Below are positions 1 through 7,683 of a stretch of DNA of 64,000 bases, piece after piece (positions within the stretch are counted from its first letter, which is position 1; every line of letters begins with the position of its first letter). Under the pieces are notes generated by a model that saw only the letters and a list, made by a program, of their open reading frames with translations, searched no databases and was not told where the DNA came from. The position numbers were made by a program, and so were the translations under genes. Source of the stretch: Kumtagia sp964244725 (lineage in GTDB: Bacteria; Pseudomonadota; Alphaproteobacteria; Rhizobiales; Rhizobiaceae); the NCBI GenBank assembly GCA_964244725.1, contig CAXTJQ010000004.1, forward strand, positions 124,001 to 188,000, in the 5' to 3' direction.

Positions 1-1
1 G

Positions 2-73
2 CAGATCGGGCTTGAGGACGTCGACGATCTCAAGGCCGATCTGGCCGCCGCGCTGGCCGCCGCGGAAGTTTGA
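2..73 (+). CDS. metZ: 3' end of O-succinylhomoserine sulfhydrylase-like gene (partial)
   Basis: The window opens inside a gene on the plus strand. The last 23 codons read as an amphipathic helix with the segment IGLEDVDDLKADL, then a TGA stop. This is the usual C-terminus of PLP-dependent Cys/Met-metabolism enzymes such as O-succinylhomoserine sulfhydrylase (MetZ), which make homocysteine from an activated homoserine and sulfide in the cytoplasm. The catalytic domain lies outside the window, so a related cystathionine gamma-synthase or lyase cannot be excluded. Confidence 0.6.
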   Translation, partial: QIGLEDVDDLKADLAAALAAAEV

Positions 74-192
74 AGTCATTCCGGCCGCGGCTTCTTTGGA
101 GATCTGGATCGACAAGGGAACGCCCAGCACTGGCGCCGGAGGCGGATTCCGCCTTGCCATCGCGGGCGGCGGACCCTATGGAGCGGAGGCTT

Positions 193-269
<77 letters not shown>

Positions 270-287
270 ACGAACTATGAGGGACAG

Positions 288-593
288 ATGTCCGCGCGCA
301 TTTTCAGCCCATCCAGGACCGCCATGCAATCCGGCAAGGCCAAAACCGGCTACTGGGCTCTGGAATTCGACGCCGAAACTCCGCGCAGGATCGATCCCCT
401 GATGGGCTATACGACCTCATCGGACATGAAAAGCCAGATCAGATTGACTTTCTCTACCCAGGAAGAAGCCGTAGCTTATGCCGAGAGAAATGGCATCGGC
501 TATCGCATCGAGGCGCCGAAGGAAGCCAACCGCCGACAGATTTCCTATTCGGAGAATTTCCGATATGACCGCAAGACGCCATGGACACACTGA
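288..593 (+). CDS. Complex I accessory subunit, NDUFS4-like (ETC complex I subunit)
   Basis: A 101-residue protein of the NDUFS4 (18-kDa subunit) family, found in alphaproteobacteria and mitochondria. It stabilises the NADH-binding arm of respiratory complex I on the inner membrane. Visible family signatures are the N-terminal ARIFSPSRTAMQSGK, the central IDPLMGYTTSSDM and the C-terminal RKTPWTH. A GAGGGAC ribosome-binding site lies just before the ATG. It stands alone between two tRNA genes, as is common in Rhizobiales, away from the nuo operon. Confidence 0.9.
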   Translation: MSARIFSPSRTAMQSGKAKTGYWALEFDAETPRRIDPLMGYTTSSDMKSQIRLTFSTQEEAVAYAERNGIGYRIEAPKEANRRQISYSENFRYDRKTPWTH

Positions 594-643
594 TCCGGTG
601 TCGCCCGCGGCAATTTTGCACGGCATCCTCGCCGGGCGCCTAC

Positions 644-720
644 GGTCCCGTAGCTCAGATGGATAGAGCATCGGCCTTCTAAGCCGATGGTCACAGGTTC
701 GAATCCTGTCGGGATCGCCA
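644..720 (+). tRNA. tRNA-Arg (anticodon TCT)
   Basis: A 77-nt cloverleaf. The acceptor arms GGTCCCG and CGGGATC pair with one G-T wobble, the anticodon stem TCGGC/GCCGA encloses CTTCTAA (anticodon TCT), the T arm has TTCGAAT, and CCA is encoded. It reads AGA/AGG arginine codons, which are rare in this GC-rich genome. Confidence 0.97.
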
Positions 721-807
721 TTTATCGCATCGAAAGCCAGTCGCGGGATGAAGCAGCGACCGCCAGACGGGCGATGCCGTACGAGACGGCGTTTGGCAGC
801 GACCCAT

Positions 808-1611
808 TCAGGCGTCCTTCTGGGCGACGAAGTAAAAATGGCCGCAGAATTGCGCCATGCCCTCGGCAAGATCCTTTTCCATACCGTGCGCTTGCGCATG
901 GCGCTTCAAGACACGATTGAATGCCCCGCCATCCTTCATCATCTTGTTCCAGTTGTCGCCTTCCGTCACGTCGATACCCAGAATCATAAAGAAACCGCGC
1001 AATACGAGCGATGCGCCATCGATTGTCGGAAATATCTTGCGCAGCTTCAGCCCCGAGCGCTCGCAGAGAAACTTGAAGCCATATGGCGTATAGCTGAACG
1101 TGCTTCTGGCGTGATAGGGTTCGAGAAACGACACGCTCCCCGCCAAGACTCCCTTGGGCGCCAAGACACGAGATATTTCAGAGATCGCCTGCTCCGCAGA
1201 ATGCACATGCTCCAAGGACTGATATGACCAAACCGCGTCGAATTCTCCGTCGTTGAACGGGAACACAGTGCCATCGTAAAGGACGACCTTGCCGCTGAAC
1301 CCCGATTCTATACGTTTCCGCGCGGTCGGATCGATGGAATCGCCATAGTCGAGGCCGGTCCATTCAATCGCTTTTCTCTCGAAAAACTGCCTGTGGCCGC
1401 CATCGCCACAACCGAAATCCAAAACTTTCGGTGACGCGGCCAGGAACCCGGCTGCTATGTCTACGAGCTTTTCAATGCTTGGCTTGTCCATATATTCTAT
1501 GACACCGCCAAGGTCGCTGGCGATCCAGTTGCTCAACCTCGGCTTGTTGGAGCCGACCGCTTTCAGCATCGATTCCGCGAAAACGTCCAACAAGTCCGAC
1601 GCATCGATCAT
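808..1611 (-). CDS. Class I SAM-dependent methyltransferase
   Basis: A 267-residue protein with a Methyltransf_11-type core at about residues 55-170. Motif I is VLDFGCGDGGH, the acidic turn after beta-2 is GLDYGD, and the post-core segment SLEHVHSAEQAISEISRVL is typical of UbiE/COQ5-like enzymes. The substrate is unknown. The nearest functional neighbour is the divergent UDP-glucose dehydrogenase gene, which would fit a surface-polysaccharide or lipid role, but this is only context. The protein is cytoplasmic, with no signal peptide or membrane segment. Confidence 0.8.
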   Translation of the reverse strand: MIDASDLLDVFAESMLKAVGSNKPRLSNWIASDLGGVIEYMDKPSIEKLVDIAAGFLAASPKVLDFGCGDGGHRQFFERKAIEWTGLDYGDSIDPTARKRIESGFSGKVVLYDGTVFPFNDGEFDAVWSYQSLEHVHSAEQAISEISRVLAPKGVLAGSVSFLEPYHARSTFSYTPYGFKFLCERSGLKLRKIFPTIDGASLVLRGFFMILGIDVTEGDNWNKMMKDGGAFNRVLKRHAQAHGMEKDLAEGMAQFCGHFYFVAQKDA

Positions 1612-2062
1612 AAAAACTCCTCCCCACCTCGCTGCTCGGCTGTCGAAGTAAATGACTTTTCACAAGGTGTCCATCATGGCGTTGCCACAGACTTTCGTGA
1701 CGCAGCGGCGCCGCGGCTCGGGTGGAAATACCGCTTCGGCGACGAGTCTGCGGACGTCCCGCCGACCCCTCAAGAGACCCGGAAATCGGCCAGCGGCATC
1801 TGCTGCGTCGGCGCCAAATCGAGCAGACTTTCCGTCGCAGTTGAAATCTTGCGCGCCAGGCTGGAGAGATCGCGCAGACAAGGACGCTGGCGATTAAATC
1901 CATGGACCCGAGTCGTTTGCCGCGCGTCGCTAAGACGCCCTTGTCGCACCGGCTGCGGCTGAGTATGGATCGGGGCCGATGAATCTGCCAGTGCTTAAAG
2001 GCCCGGCGCCTCCGTGAACGACCGAAATCTTCGCTGGCACGTTATGGGCGATCAGGACTGAC
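1612..2062. other. 451-bp intergenic region with no confident gene
   Basis: The region separates a minus-strand methyltransferase from plus-strand ugd and should carry divergent promoters, but no convincing -35/-10 pair was seen. Short open frames on both strands are arginine/alanine-rich and look like noise. One exception is a minus-strand frame at 1770-1994 with no start codon whose end (LARKISTATESLLDLAPTQ) looks protein-like and could be a decayed gene tail. No tRNA or recognisable ncRNA fold was found. Confidence 0.5.
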
Positions 2063-3397
2063 ATGCTCATCACGATTTTCGGCTCCGGCTATGTCGGGTT
2101 GGTGCAGGCTGCGGTGTTGGCCGACAGCGGCTACGATGTCGTCTGCGTGGAAATCGACCGCGCCAAGGTCGAGCGCCTGAGCCGGGGCGAGGTCACGATT
2201 TATGAGCCCGGTCTGGAACGCATGGTGCAGGACAACATCCATGCCGGACGCCTGCGATTCACGTCGGACGCAGCCCATGGCGTCGCGCATGCCGCGATCC
2301 AGTTCGTGGCGGTGGGCACTCCGCCGAGCGAGGACGGCTCGGCCGATCTGAAACATGTGCTGGCGGCCTCGGAAACGATCGCGGCGAAGATGGAGGGGCA
2401 TCGCATTATCGTCATCAAGTCGACGGTGCCGGTGGGCACCAACGACAGGGTGCGCGCCCACGTAGCCGGCATTTTACGCGGGCGCGGCCGGGAAGACCTG
2501 ACCTTCGATGTCGCGTCGAATCCGGAGTTCCTGAAGGAAGGGTCGGCGGTCGCCGATTGCGTGCGGCCCGACCGGATCATCCTGGGCGTCTCGAACGAGG
2601 ACACCGACGAGGCGCTACGCGAACTCTATGCGCCGTTCAACCGCAACCACGAGAAGATCATCAGCATGGATCCCCGCAGCGCGGAGCTGACCAAATATGC
2701 CGCCAATTGCATGCTGGCGACCAAGATCAGCTTCATGAACGAGATGGCGAACCTCGCCGACATCATGGGGGCCGACATCGAAAGGGTTCGTCACGGCATC
2801 GGATCCGACCCGCGGATCGGTTATCATTTCATCTATCCGGGCGTCGGCTATGGCGGCTCGTGTTTTCCAAAGGACGTTCGGGCGCTGATCCGGATGGCCG
2901 AGGACGCAGCTTTCGATCCGGCGCTGCTCAAGGCCGTCGAGCATCGGAACGAACGCCAGAAGAATGTGCTCGTCGAAAAAATCCTGCATCATTTCGGTGG
3001 CGATCTCGTGGGTCGGACGTTCGCCCTGTGGGGCCTGGCGTTCAAGCCCGACACCGACGACATGCGCGAAGCGCCCTCGCGGGTAATCATGGAAGCGTTG
3101 TGGCAAAACGGCGCGCATGTGCGGGCCTACGACCCGAAAGCCATGGACGAGTGCCGCCGACTCTACGCCGATCATCCGCAACTGACCCTGTGCGCGTCCC
3201 AGAACGATGCGATCGCCGGCGCCGACGCACTGATCCTCGCCACCGAATGGAAGACGTTCAGGACGCCTTCGCCGGGGATTCTGAAAGCCACGCTGAAGCA
3301 GCCGACGATCTTCGACGGGCGCAATATCTATGACCCCGCGCTTTTCGCGCGAAGCGGGATAAAGGTTTACGGCGTCGGCCGCAACAGTCGCGGCTGA
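2063..3397 (+). CDS. ugd: UDP-glucose 6-dehydrogenase
   Basis: A 444-residue cytoplasmic enzyme that oxidises UDP-glucose twice, with NAD+, to UDP-glucuronate, a precursor of exopolysaccharide, capsule and LPS sugars (called rkpK in rhizobia). The N-terminal Rossmann motif is GSGYVG at residues 7-12. The catalytic cysteine is Cys267 in GYGGSCFPKD, and the C-terminal UDP-binding domain has WGLAFKPDTDDMREAPS. Length is normal for the family. It is followed by a hairpin and the convergent iolB gene. Confidence 0.95.
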   Translation: MLITIFGSGYVGLVQAAVLADSGYDVVCVEIDRAKVERLSRGEVTIYEPGLERMVQDNIHAGRLRFTSDAAHGVAHAAIQFVAVGTPPSEDGSADLKHVLAASETIAAKMEGHRIIVIKSTVPVGTNDRVRAHVAGILRGRGREDLTFDVASNPEFLKEGSAVADCVRPDRIILGVSNEDTDEALRELYAPFNRNHEKIISMDPRSAELTKYAANCMLATKISFMNEMANLADIMGADIERVRHGIGSDPRIGYHFIYPGVGYGGSCFPKDVRALIRMAEDAAFDPALLKAVEHRNERQKNVLVEKILHHFGGDLVGRTFALWGLAFKPDTDDMREAPSRVIMEALWQNGAHVRAYDPKAMDECRRLYADHPQLTLCASQNDAIAGADALILATEWKTFRTPSPGILKATLKQPTIFDGRNIYDPALFARSGIKVYGVGRNSRG

Positions 3398-3398
3398 G

Positions 3399-3420
3399 GC
3401 TCGACGCCATCGCGTCGAGC
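3399..3420. terminator. Hairpin between convergent ugd and iolB
   Basis: A perfect 9-bp stem (GCTCGACGC / GCGTCGAGC) with a CATC loop sits directly after the ugd stop and 1 nt before the iolB stop codon on the other strand. There is no U-rich tail on either strand. It may act as a bidirectional transcription block or as mRNA 3'-end protection for two converging transcripts. Confidence 0.5.
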
Positions 3421-3421
3421 G

Positions 3422-4234
3422 TCATGCCTTCATCAGCCAGGCATGCTCCGGCGCATTGTAGAACTTCCAGGTTCGGCTCGGACCGGCCATCACGTTCAGG
3501 TAGTAGAGATCGTAGCCATGGCAGGTAGCGCAGGGATGGTAGCCTTTCGGCACCATGACTACGTCGCCGTCTCCGATCGCCATGGTTTCGTCGAGCGCGC
3601 GCACGCCTTGTTCATCGACGTCCGTGTAGACGCGCTGAAAAGCAAAACCCTGCGGCGGGTTGAGCCGGTGATAATACGTTTCCTCGAGATAGGATTCGAC
3701 AGGCAGATTGTCCTGGTCGTGCTTGTGCGGCGGGTAGCTCGAGGTGTTGCCGCCCGGCGTTATGACCTCCACCACCAAAAGGGCGTCGGCGGGCTCACCC
3801 TCCGGCAGGATATTGGTGACGTAGCGCGTGTTGCTACCCTTGCCGCGTGTTTCCTGGCTGACATCGTCTGGTCCGATCAGCCGCGCCGGCAAGCCGCCGT
3901 CGAGCGAGGGAGCGGTGCATACGGCAAGCACGACATCGGTCAGCGCGGTCACCGACCAACGGGACTCTCGCGGCGCGTAGACCGACCAGGGTTTTCCTTC
4001 GAAGGGCGACATGCGTTCGCCAAGCAAACCGAAATCCTTGGATCCGGCTTCGACGCGCGCCTTGCCGCTGATCAGCACGAGACACACTTCAAGGTCGCGC
4101 GTCGCGTCGGAGGCGGACGCGCCAGGCTCCAAGCGATGGAGATCGAAGCCGACATAGGACCAGCCCGCGTTACGCGGGGTCACACGGGCGATCAGGCCCG
4201 GGCCGGCGGCCGGTTTGATCAGAAGCTTCGACAT
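3422..4234 (-). CDS. iolB: 5-deoxy-glucuronate isomerase
   Basis: A 270-residue cupin-fold protein of the IolB/KduI family. IolB converts 5-deoxy-glucuronate to 2-deoxy-5-keto-gluconate in myo-inositol catabolism, the step before the IolC kinase. The metal-binding cupin segment is visible as SSYPPHKHDQDNLP, followed by EETYYHRLNPPQGFAFQRVY and a C-terminal PKGYHPCATCHGYDLYYLNVMAG. It is the last gene of a minus-strand group with iolC and a small membrane protein. Confidence 0.93.
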   Translation of the reverse strand: MSKLLIKPAAGPGLIARVTPRNAGWSYVGFDLHRLEPGASASDATRDLEVCLVLISGKARVEAGSKDFGLLGERMSPFEGKPWSVYAPRESRWSVTALTDVVLAVCTAPSLDGGLPARLIGPDDVSQETRGKGSNTRYVTNILPEGEPADALLVVEVITPGGNTSSYPPHKHDQDNLPVESYLEETYYHRLNPPQGFAFQRVYTDVDEQGVRALDETMAIGDGDVVMVPKGYHPCATCHGYDLYYLNVMAGPSRTWKFYNAPEHAWLMKA

Positions 4235-4238
4235 CGCC

Positions 4239-4436
4239 TCACTCCTCCGGTTTCGTCACCTTGTAGGCGTAGAGGTACATATAGGCGCCATAGACCGTCA
4301 TGCCGAAGGTGATCGTCGACCAGAACTGATCGCCGTTATGATATTCCCACGCAGCCCATGCCGCGCAAAACGCCACCAGGGCAATGCGCCGCCACAGCGG
4401 GTCGAGAAACGGATGCGATTGGCTTTTGAACGCCAT
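4239..4436 (-). CDS. Small membrane protein within the iol operon, function unknown
   Basis: A 65-residue protein between iolC and iolB, with its start abutting the iolC stop and 4 bp between its stop and the iolB start. It has a basic N-terminus with PLWRR, then one or two hydrophobic segments (about residues 18-32 and 38-58) and a charged tail. I cannot name its function. Tight packing implies co-transcription with the inositol genes and possibly a membrane role such as helping a transporter. Similar short proteins with a PLWRR start occur in rhizobia, recalled without a search. Confidence 0.75.
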   Translation of the reverse strand: MAFKSQSHPFLDPLWRRIALVAFCAAWAAWEYHNGDQFWSTITFGMTVYGAYMYLYAYKVTKPEE

Positions 4437-6365
4437 CTAGGCGGCTTGCCGGTTGCGTGTCGCGCGCCAGGCGTCGGCCAGGCGCTCGAAGCGTGACGCC
4501 ATGTCCGCGATCGCTTCCTCGTCGGTCATCGCGCCCGACATCCAGCGCTGCGCCGCGTCGGCGAAGACGGTGCGGCCAACCGCGAAGCCCTTGACGATCG
4601 GTGCGCCTGCCGTCGCGGCGAACGCTTCACTGAGTTCGGCTTCGGACGCTTCGAGGCCAAGCAGCACCACGCCGCGGCACCACGGATCGTTCCTGGCAAT
4701 CACATCGCCGATTTCGGTCCACGCCGCGGCTGAAACCTGGGGCTCCAGCTTCCACCAGTCCGGCTTGACGCCGAGCGCATAGAGTTCGCCGAGCGCACGC
4801 GCGACCGTATCCTCGGAGACGGCGCCATGCTTGCCGGCGATGACCTCGATCAGCAATTCGCGGCCGACCTTGCGCGCCGCCTCGAACAATGTGCGCAGCG
4901 TCTGTTGCTGTTCGCGCTTCAGATCGGCCGGGTCGTCCGGGTGGTAGAAGCAAAGGCACTTGATGCAATGTTCGACAGGCCATTCGATCAGTTGCGATCC
5001 GATGTCCTGGCCGAACTCGAAGCGTAGCGGCCGCGAACCCGGCAGCTCCACCGGCCGGCCAAGCCAGTCGAACCCGTGGCGCGCATATTCGAACATCGCG
5101 TCGCGCCCGTGTTTTTCGTCGAGCAGCAAGCCGTAGCCGGGCTGGCCGGCGGCGACCCGCGCGGCGGCCTTCACCGTCAACACCTTGAACGCCGCGATCC
5201 TGGTCATATCCGCGCCGGCCTTTTTGGCGATGTCCTCCAGCTGGACGCGGTGATCGCAAGCCAGCGCCATCAGGGCGGGAATGTCCTGGCGGCGGTTGGT
5301 CGCCCAGTGGATGTGGTTGATGGCTTCATCCTTGCGGAGCGCCGGCTGCTTACTGCCACTCTGCAAGAAAAACTGAAGTTCTTCCCAGCTCGGATATTCG
5401 GGCGAGCAGAGCAGGCGCGAGACGGCGAAGGCGCCGCAAGCATTGGCCCAGGTCGCGGCCGTGGCGAGCGTCTCGCCGCCGAGCCAGCCGCGCAGCAGGC
5501 CCGACATGAAGGCGTCCCCTGCCCCCAAGACGTTGTAGACCTCGATCGCAAAACCATCGCCAAGGATGCCGTCCTCGAGATCGTCGCTGATCTCGCCGTC
5601 GTAGACGATGCAGCCCATCGCGCCGCGCTTGAGCACGATGGTCGCGGGGGACAGCGCGCGGATCGCCTTCAGCGCGCTCAGGCAGTCGTCGGCGCCCGAG
5701 GCGATCATGATTTCCTCCTCCGTGCCGACGATCAGGTCGCATTCGGCAAGGATCGAACGCAGCTTGCCGGTCACGTGGTCGGATTTCACGTAGCGCTCGA
5801 AGCCGGCTTCGTGGCCGGCGAGCCCCCAGAGATTGGGACGGTAGTCGATGTCGAACACGACCTTGCCGCCGGCGGCCTTGGCGATGCGGATCGCCTTGCG
5901 CTGGGCGGCTTCGCCGCCGGGCCGCGAGAAATGCGTCCCGGTCACCACGATCGCGCGCGCCGAGGCGATGAAATCTTCGTCGACATCGCCTTCGTCGAGC
6001 GCCATGTCGGCGCAATCGGAGCGATAGAAGATCATCGGCGAGACGCCGATATCCTCGACCGACAACAGAACCAGCGCCGTCAGGCGGTTCGGGTCGGTGG
6101 CGACACCCTCGATCGACACGCCCTCGCGCACCAATTGCTCGCGAATGAAGCGCCCCATCTGCTCGGCGCCGACGCGGGTCAGCAGCGCCGAGCGCAGGCC
6201 GAGGCGCGCGGCGCCGATCGCGATGTTGGCAGGGCAACCGCCGACCGACTTTGCGAAGGTGCCGATATCTTCCAGGCGGGAGCCGATCTGCTGACCGTAG
6301 AGGTCGACAGAGGCCCGACCGATGGCGATCACGTCCAGCGGTCGGGCGATCGGCATTTCGGCCAT
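4437..6365 (-). CDS. iolC: 5-dehydro-2-deoxygluconokinase fused to DUF2090 domain
   Basis: A 642-residue two-domain protein. Residues about 8-320 form a PfkB-type sugar kinase: the substrate side reads AIGRASVDLYGQQ and the catalytic/anion-hole motif is VLGAGDAFMSGLL. IolC phosphorylates 2-deoxy-5-keto-gluconate. Residues about 340-640 are a DUF2090 domain, an aldolase-like TIM barrel thought to take the place of IolJ by cleaving the product to DHAP and malonate semialdehyde. The start chosen is the ATG preceded at 4 nt by GGAGG; an upstream in-frame ATG at 6434 lacks such a site. It heads the group iolC-small protein-iolB. Confidence 0.92.
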   Translation of the reverse strand: MAEMPIARPLDVIAIGRASVDLYGQQIGSRLEDIGTFAKSVGGCPANIAIGAARLGLRSALLTRVGAEQMGRFIREQLVREGVSIEGVATDPNRLTALVLLSVEDIGVSPMIFYRSDCADMALDEGDVDEDFIASARAIVVTGTHFSRPGGEAAQRKAIRIAKAAGGKVVFDIDYRPNLWGLAGHEAGFERYVKSDHVTGKLRSILAECDLIVGTEEEIMIASGADDCLSALKAIRALSPATIVLKRGAMGCIVYDGEISDDLEDGILGDGFAIEVYNVLGAGDAFMSGLLRGWLGGETLATAATWANACGAFAVSRLLCSPEYPSWEELQFFLQSGSKQPALRKDEAINHIHWATNRRQDIPALMALACDHRVQLEDIAKKAGADMTRIAAFKVLTVKAAARVAAGQPGYGLLLDEKHGRDAMFEYARHGFDWLGRPVELPGSRPLRFEFGQDIGSQLIEWPVEHCIKCLCFYHPDDPADLKREQQQTLRTLFEAARKVGRELLIEVIAGKHGAVSEDTVARALGELYALGVKPDWWKLEPQVSAAAWTEIGDVIARNDPWCRGVVLLGLEASEAELSEAFAATAGAPIVKGFAVGRTVFADAAQRWMSGAMTDEEAIADMASRFERLADAWRATRNRQAA

Positions 6366-6466
6366 ATGTCCTCCAGGATTTTTCGCAAACATGTCGGTGC
6401 CGGCGGCACATTGCATAGGGCGAGGACCTCTCACAAGCGTTCCATTCGCACAAATAATCCACTATT

Positions 6467-6480
6467 GCGCAGGCCTGCGC
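6467..6480. promoter_or_regulatory. 14-bp perfect palindrome in the divergent iolC/dehydrogenase region
   Basis: GCGCAGGCCTGCGC is a perfect palindrome in the 150-bp gap between iolC (minus) and the Gfo/Idh/MocA gene (plus). Its position suits an operator acting on both genes. No GGAA-N6-TTCC motif, the form I recall for IolR sites in other alphaproteobacteria, was found here, so the binding protein is not identified. Confidence 0.4.
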
Positions 6481-6515
6481 GGCAAGGGCCGCTCGCGGCT
6501 AACGGGGAGATCGCG

Positions 6516-7625
6516 ATGATTGGCGTCGGACTGATCGGCACGGGTTTCATGGGCAAATGTCATGCGCTCGCGTGGAACGGCGTCCGCACCGTGTTCGGCG
6601 ACGTTCCCGAGATCAAGCTCGCGCATCTCGGCGAAGCCAACCCAGAACTGGCGGCGAGCCGAGCGGCGGAGTTCGGCTTCGCCAAGTCCTCGGGCGACTG
6701 GCGCGCGGTGATCGACGACCCGCGCGTCGATGTCGTCTCGATCACGACGCCGAACCAGTTCCACCCCGAAATGGCGATCGCCGCGCTTGAGGCGGGCAAG
6801 CACGTCTGGTGCGAAAAGCCGATGGCGCCCGCCTTTGCCGAGGCCCAAAGCATGGCCGCCGCGGCGAAGTCTTCCGGCCGGGTCGCGATCCTCGGCTTCA
6901 ACTACATCCAGAGCCCGGCTTTCCGTCACATCCGGGCGCTTCTCGATGAGAGCACGATCGGCGAGGTCAACCAGCTCAGAATCGAGATGGACGAGGACTT
7001 CATGGCTGATCCGGACGCCGTGTTCTTCTGGAAGCACGAGGCAACTTCCGGTTACGGCGCGCTCGACGATTTTGCCGTCCATCCGCTGTCGCTGATCTCG
7101 AAGCTATTCGGCCGCGTGGCGCGGGTCATGTGCGACATGTCCAAGCCCTATCCGGATCGGCTCACCGCCCAAGGCGACCGCCGCGCGGTGGAGACCTACG
7201 ACGCCGCCAACATCCTGTTCAGGCTGGAGAACGGAATTGCCGGCACGCTGCTGGTCAACCGCTCGGCCTGGGGCCGCAAGGGCCGCATCGCGATCCAAAT
7301 CTTCGGCTCCAAGGGATCGATCCTGTTCGACCAGGAGCGGTTCAATGAACTGCAACTCTACGTCACCTCGGACCGCCCGACCGAGCAGGGCTTCCGCACC
7401 ATTATGATCGCGCCACACCACAAGCCTTACGACCGCTTCATTCCGGCGCCCGGTCATGGCCTCGGATTCAACGATCTCAAGATCATCGAATGCCGCGAAT
7501 TGATCGCGCGCCTCGACGGCAAGGACGCCAACGTCGTGGATTTCGATGAAGGTCTCGAAATAGAGCGCAGCGTTCATGCCATGGCGCGATCGTTCGAGGA
7601 AAGCGGCTGGGTCGACGTGCGCTAA
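6516..7625 (+). CDS. Gfo/Idh/MocA family oxidoreductase
   Basis: A 369-residue NAD(P)-dependent sugar or cyclitol dehydrogenase. The Rossmann motif is VGLIGTGFMGKCH at the N-terminus, the family EKP motif is VWCEKPMAP (about residue 100), and the C-terminal catalytic region has YGALDDFAVHPLSLISKLFG. The ATG at 6516 follows a GGGGAGA site and places the glycine motif right at the N-terminus, so the longer open frame upstream is not coding. Divergent from iolC and convergent with iolG, it probably oxidises an inositol isomer (scyllo- or chiro-inositol) or a related sugar. The exact substrate is inference. Confidence 0.85.
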   Translation: MIGVGLIGTGFMGKCHALAWNGVRTVFGDVPEIKLAHLGEANPELAASRAAEFGFAKSSGDWRAVIDDPRVDVVSITTPNQFHPEMAIAALEAGKHVWCEKPMAPAFAEAQSMAAAAKSSGRVAILGFNYIQSPAFRHIRALLDESTIGEVNQLRIEMDEDFMADPDAVFFWKHEATSGYGALDDFAVHPLSLISKLFGRVARVMCDMSKPYPDRLTAQGDRRAVETYDAANILFRLENGIAGTLLVNRSAWGRKGRIAIQIFGSKGSILFDQERFNELQLYVTSDRPTEQGFRTIMIAPHHKPYDRFIPAPGHGLGFNDLKIIECRELIARLDGKDANVVDFDEGLEIERSVHAMARSFEESGWVDVR

Positions 7626-7683
7626 CCAATAGCGTCATGCGCGCCTGGCAAATACCTGAGTAAAATATGGTTCTCGGCGTCAA

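Noticed and set aside
141..153. GGCGG-ATT-CCGCC hairpin after the metZ-like gene
   Set aside because: The stem is only 5 bp with a 3-nt loop and no U tract. It is too weak to call a terminator.
1652..1897. 81-codon plus-strand frame before ugd
   Set aside because: It is rich in Arg, Ser and Ala with no recognisable motif and no ribosome-binding site. It has the look of chance translation of GC-rich DNA.
5076..6515. Long plus-strand frame running through iolC into the dehydrogenase gene
   Set aside because: This part is antisense to iolC and has no domain character. The real dehydrogenase start at 6516 has a ribosome-binding site and the Rossmann motif at its N-terminus.
6366..6515. IolR-type operator between the divergent inositol genes
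   Set aside because: No GGAA-N6-TTCC or similar site could be found. Only the GCGC palindrome was kept, with no regulator named.
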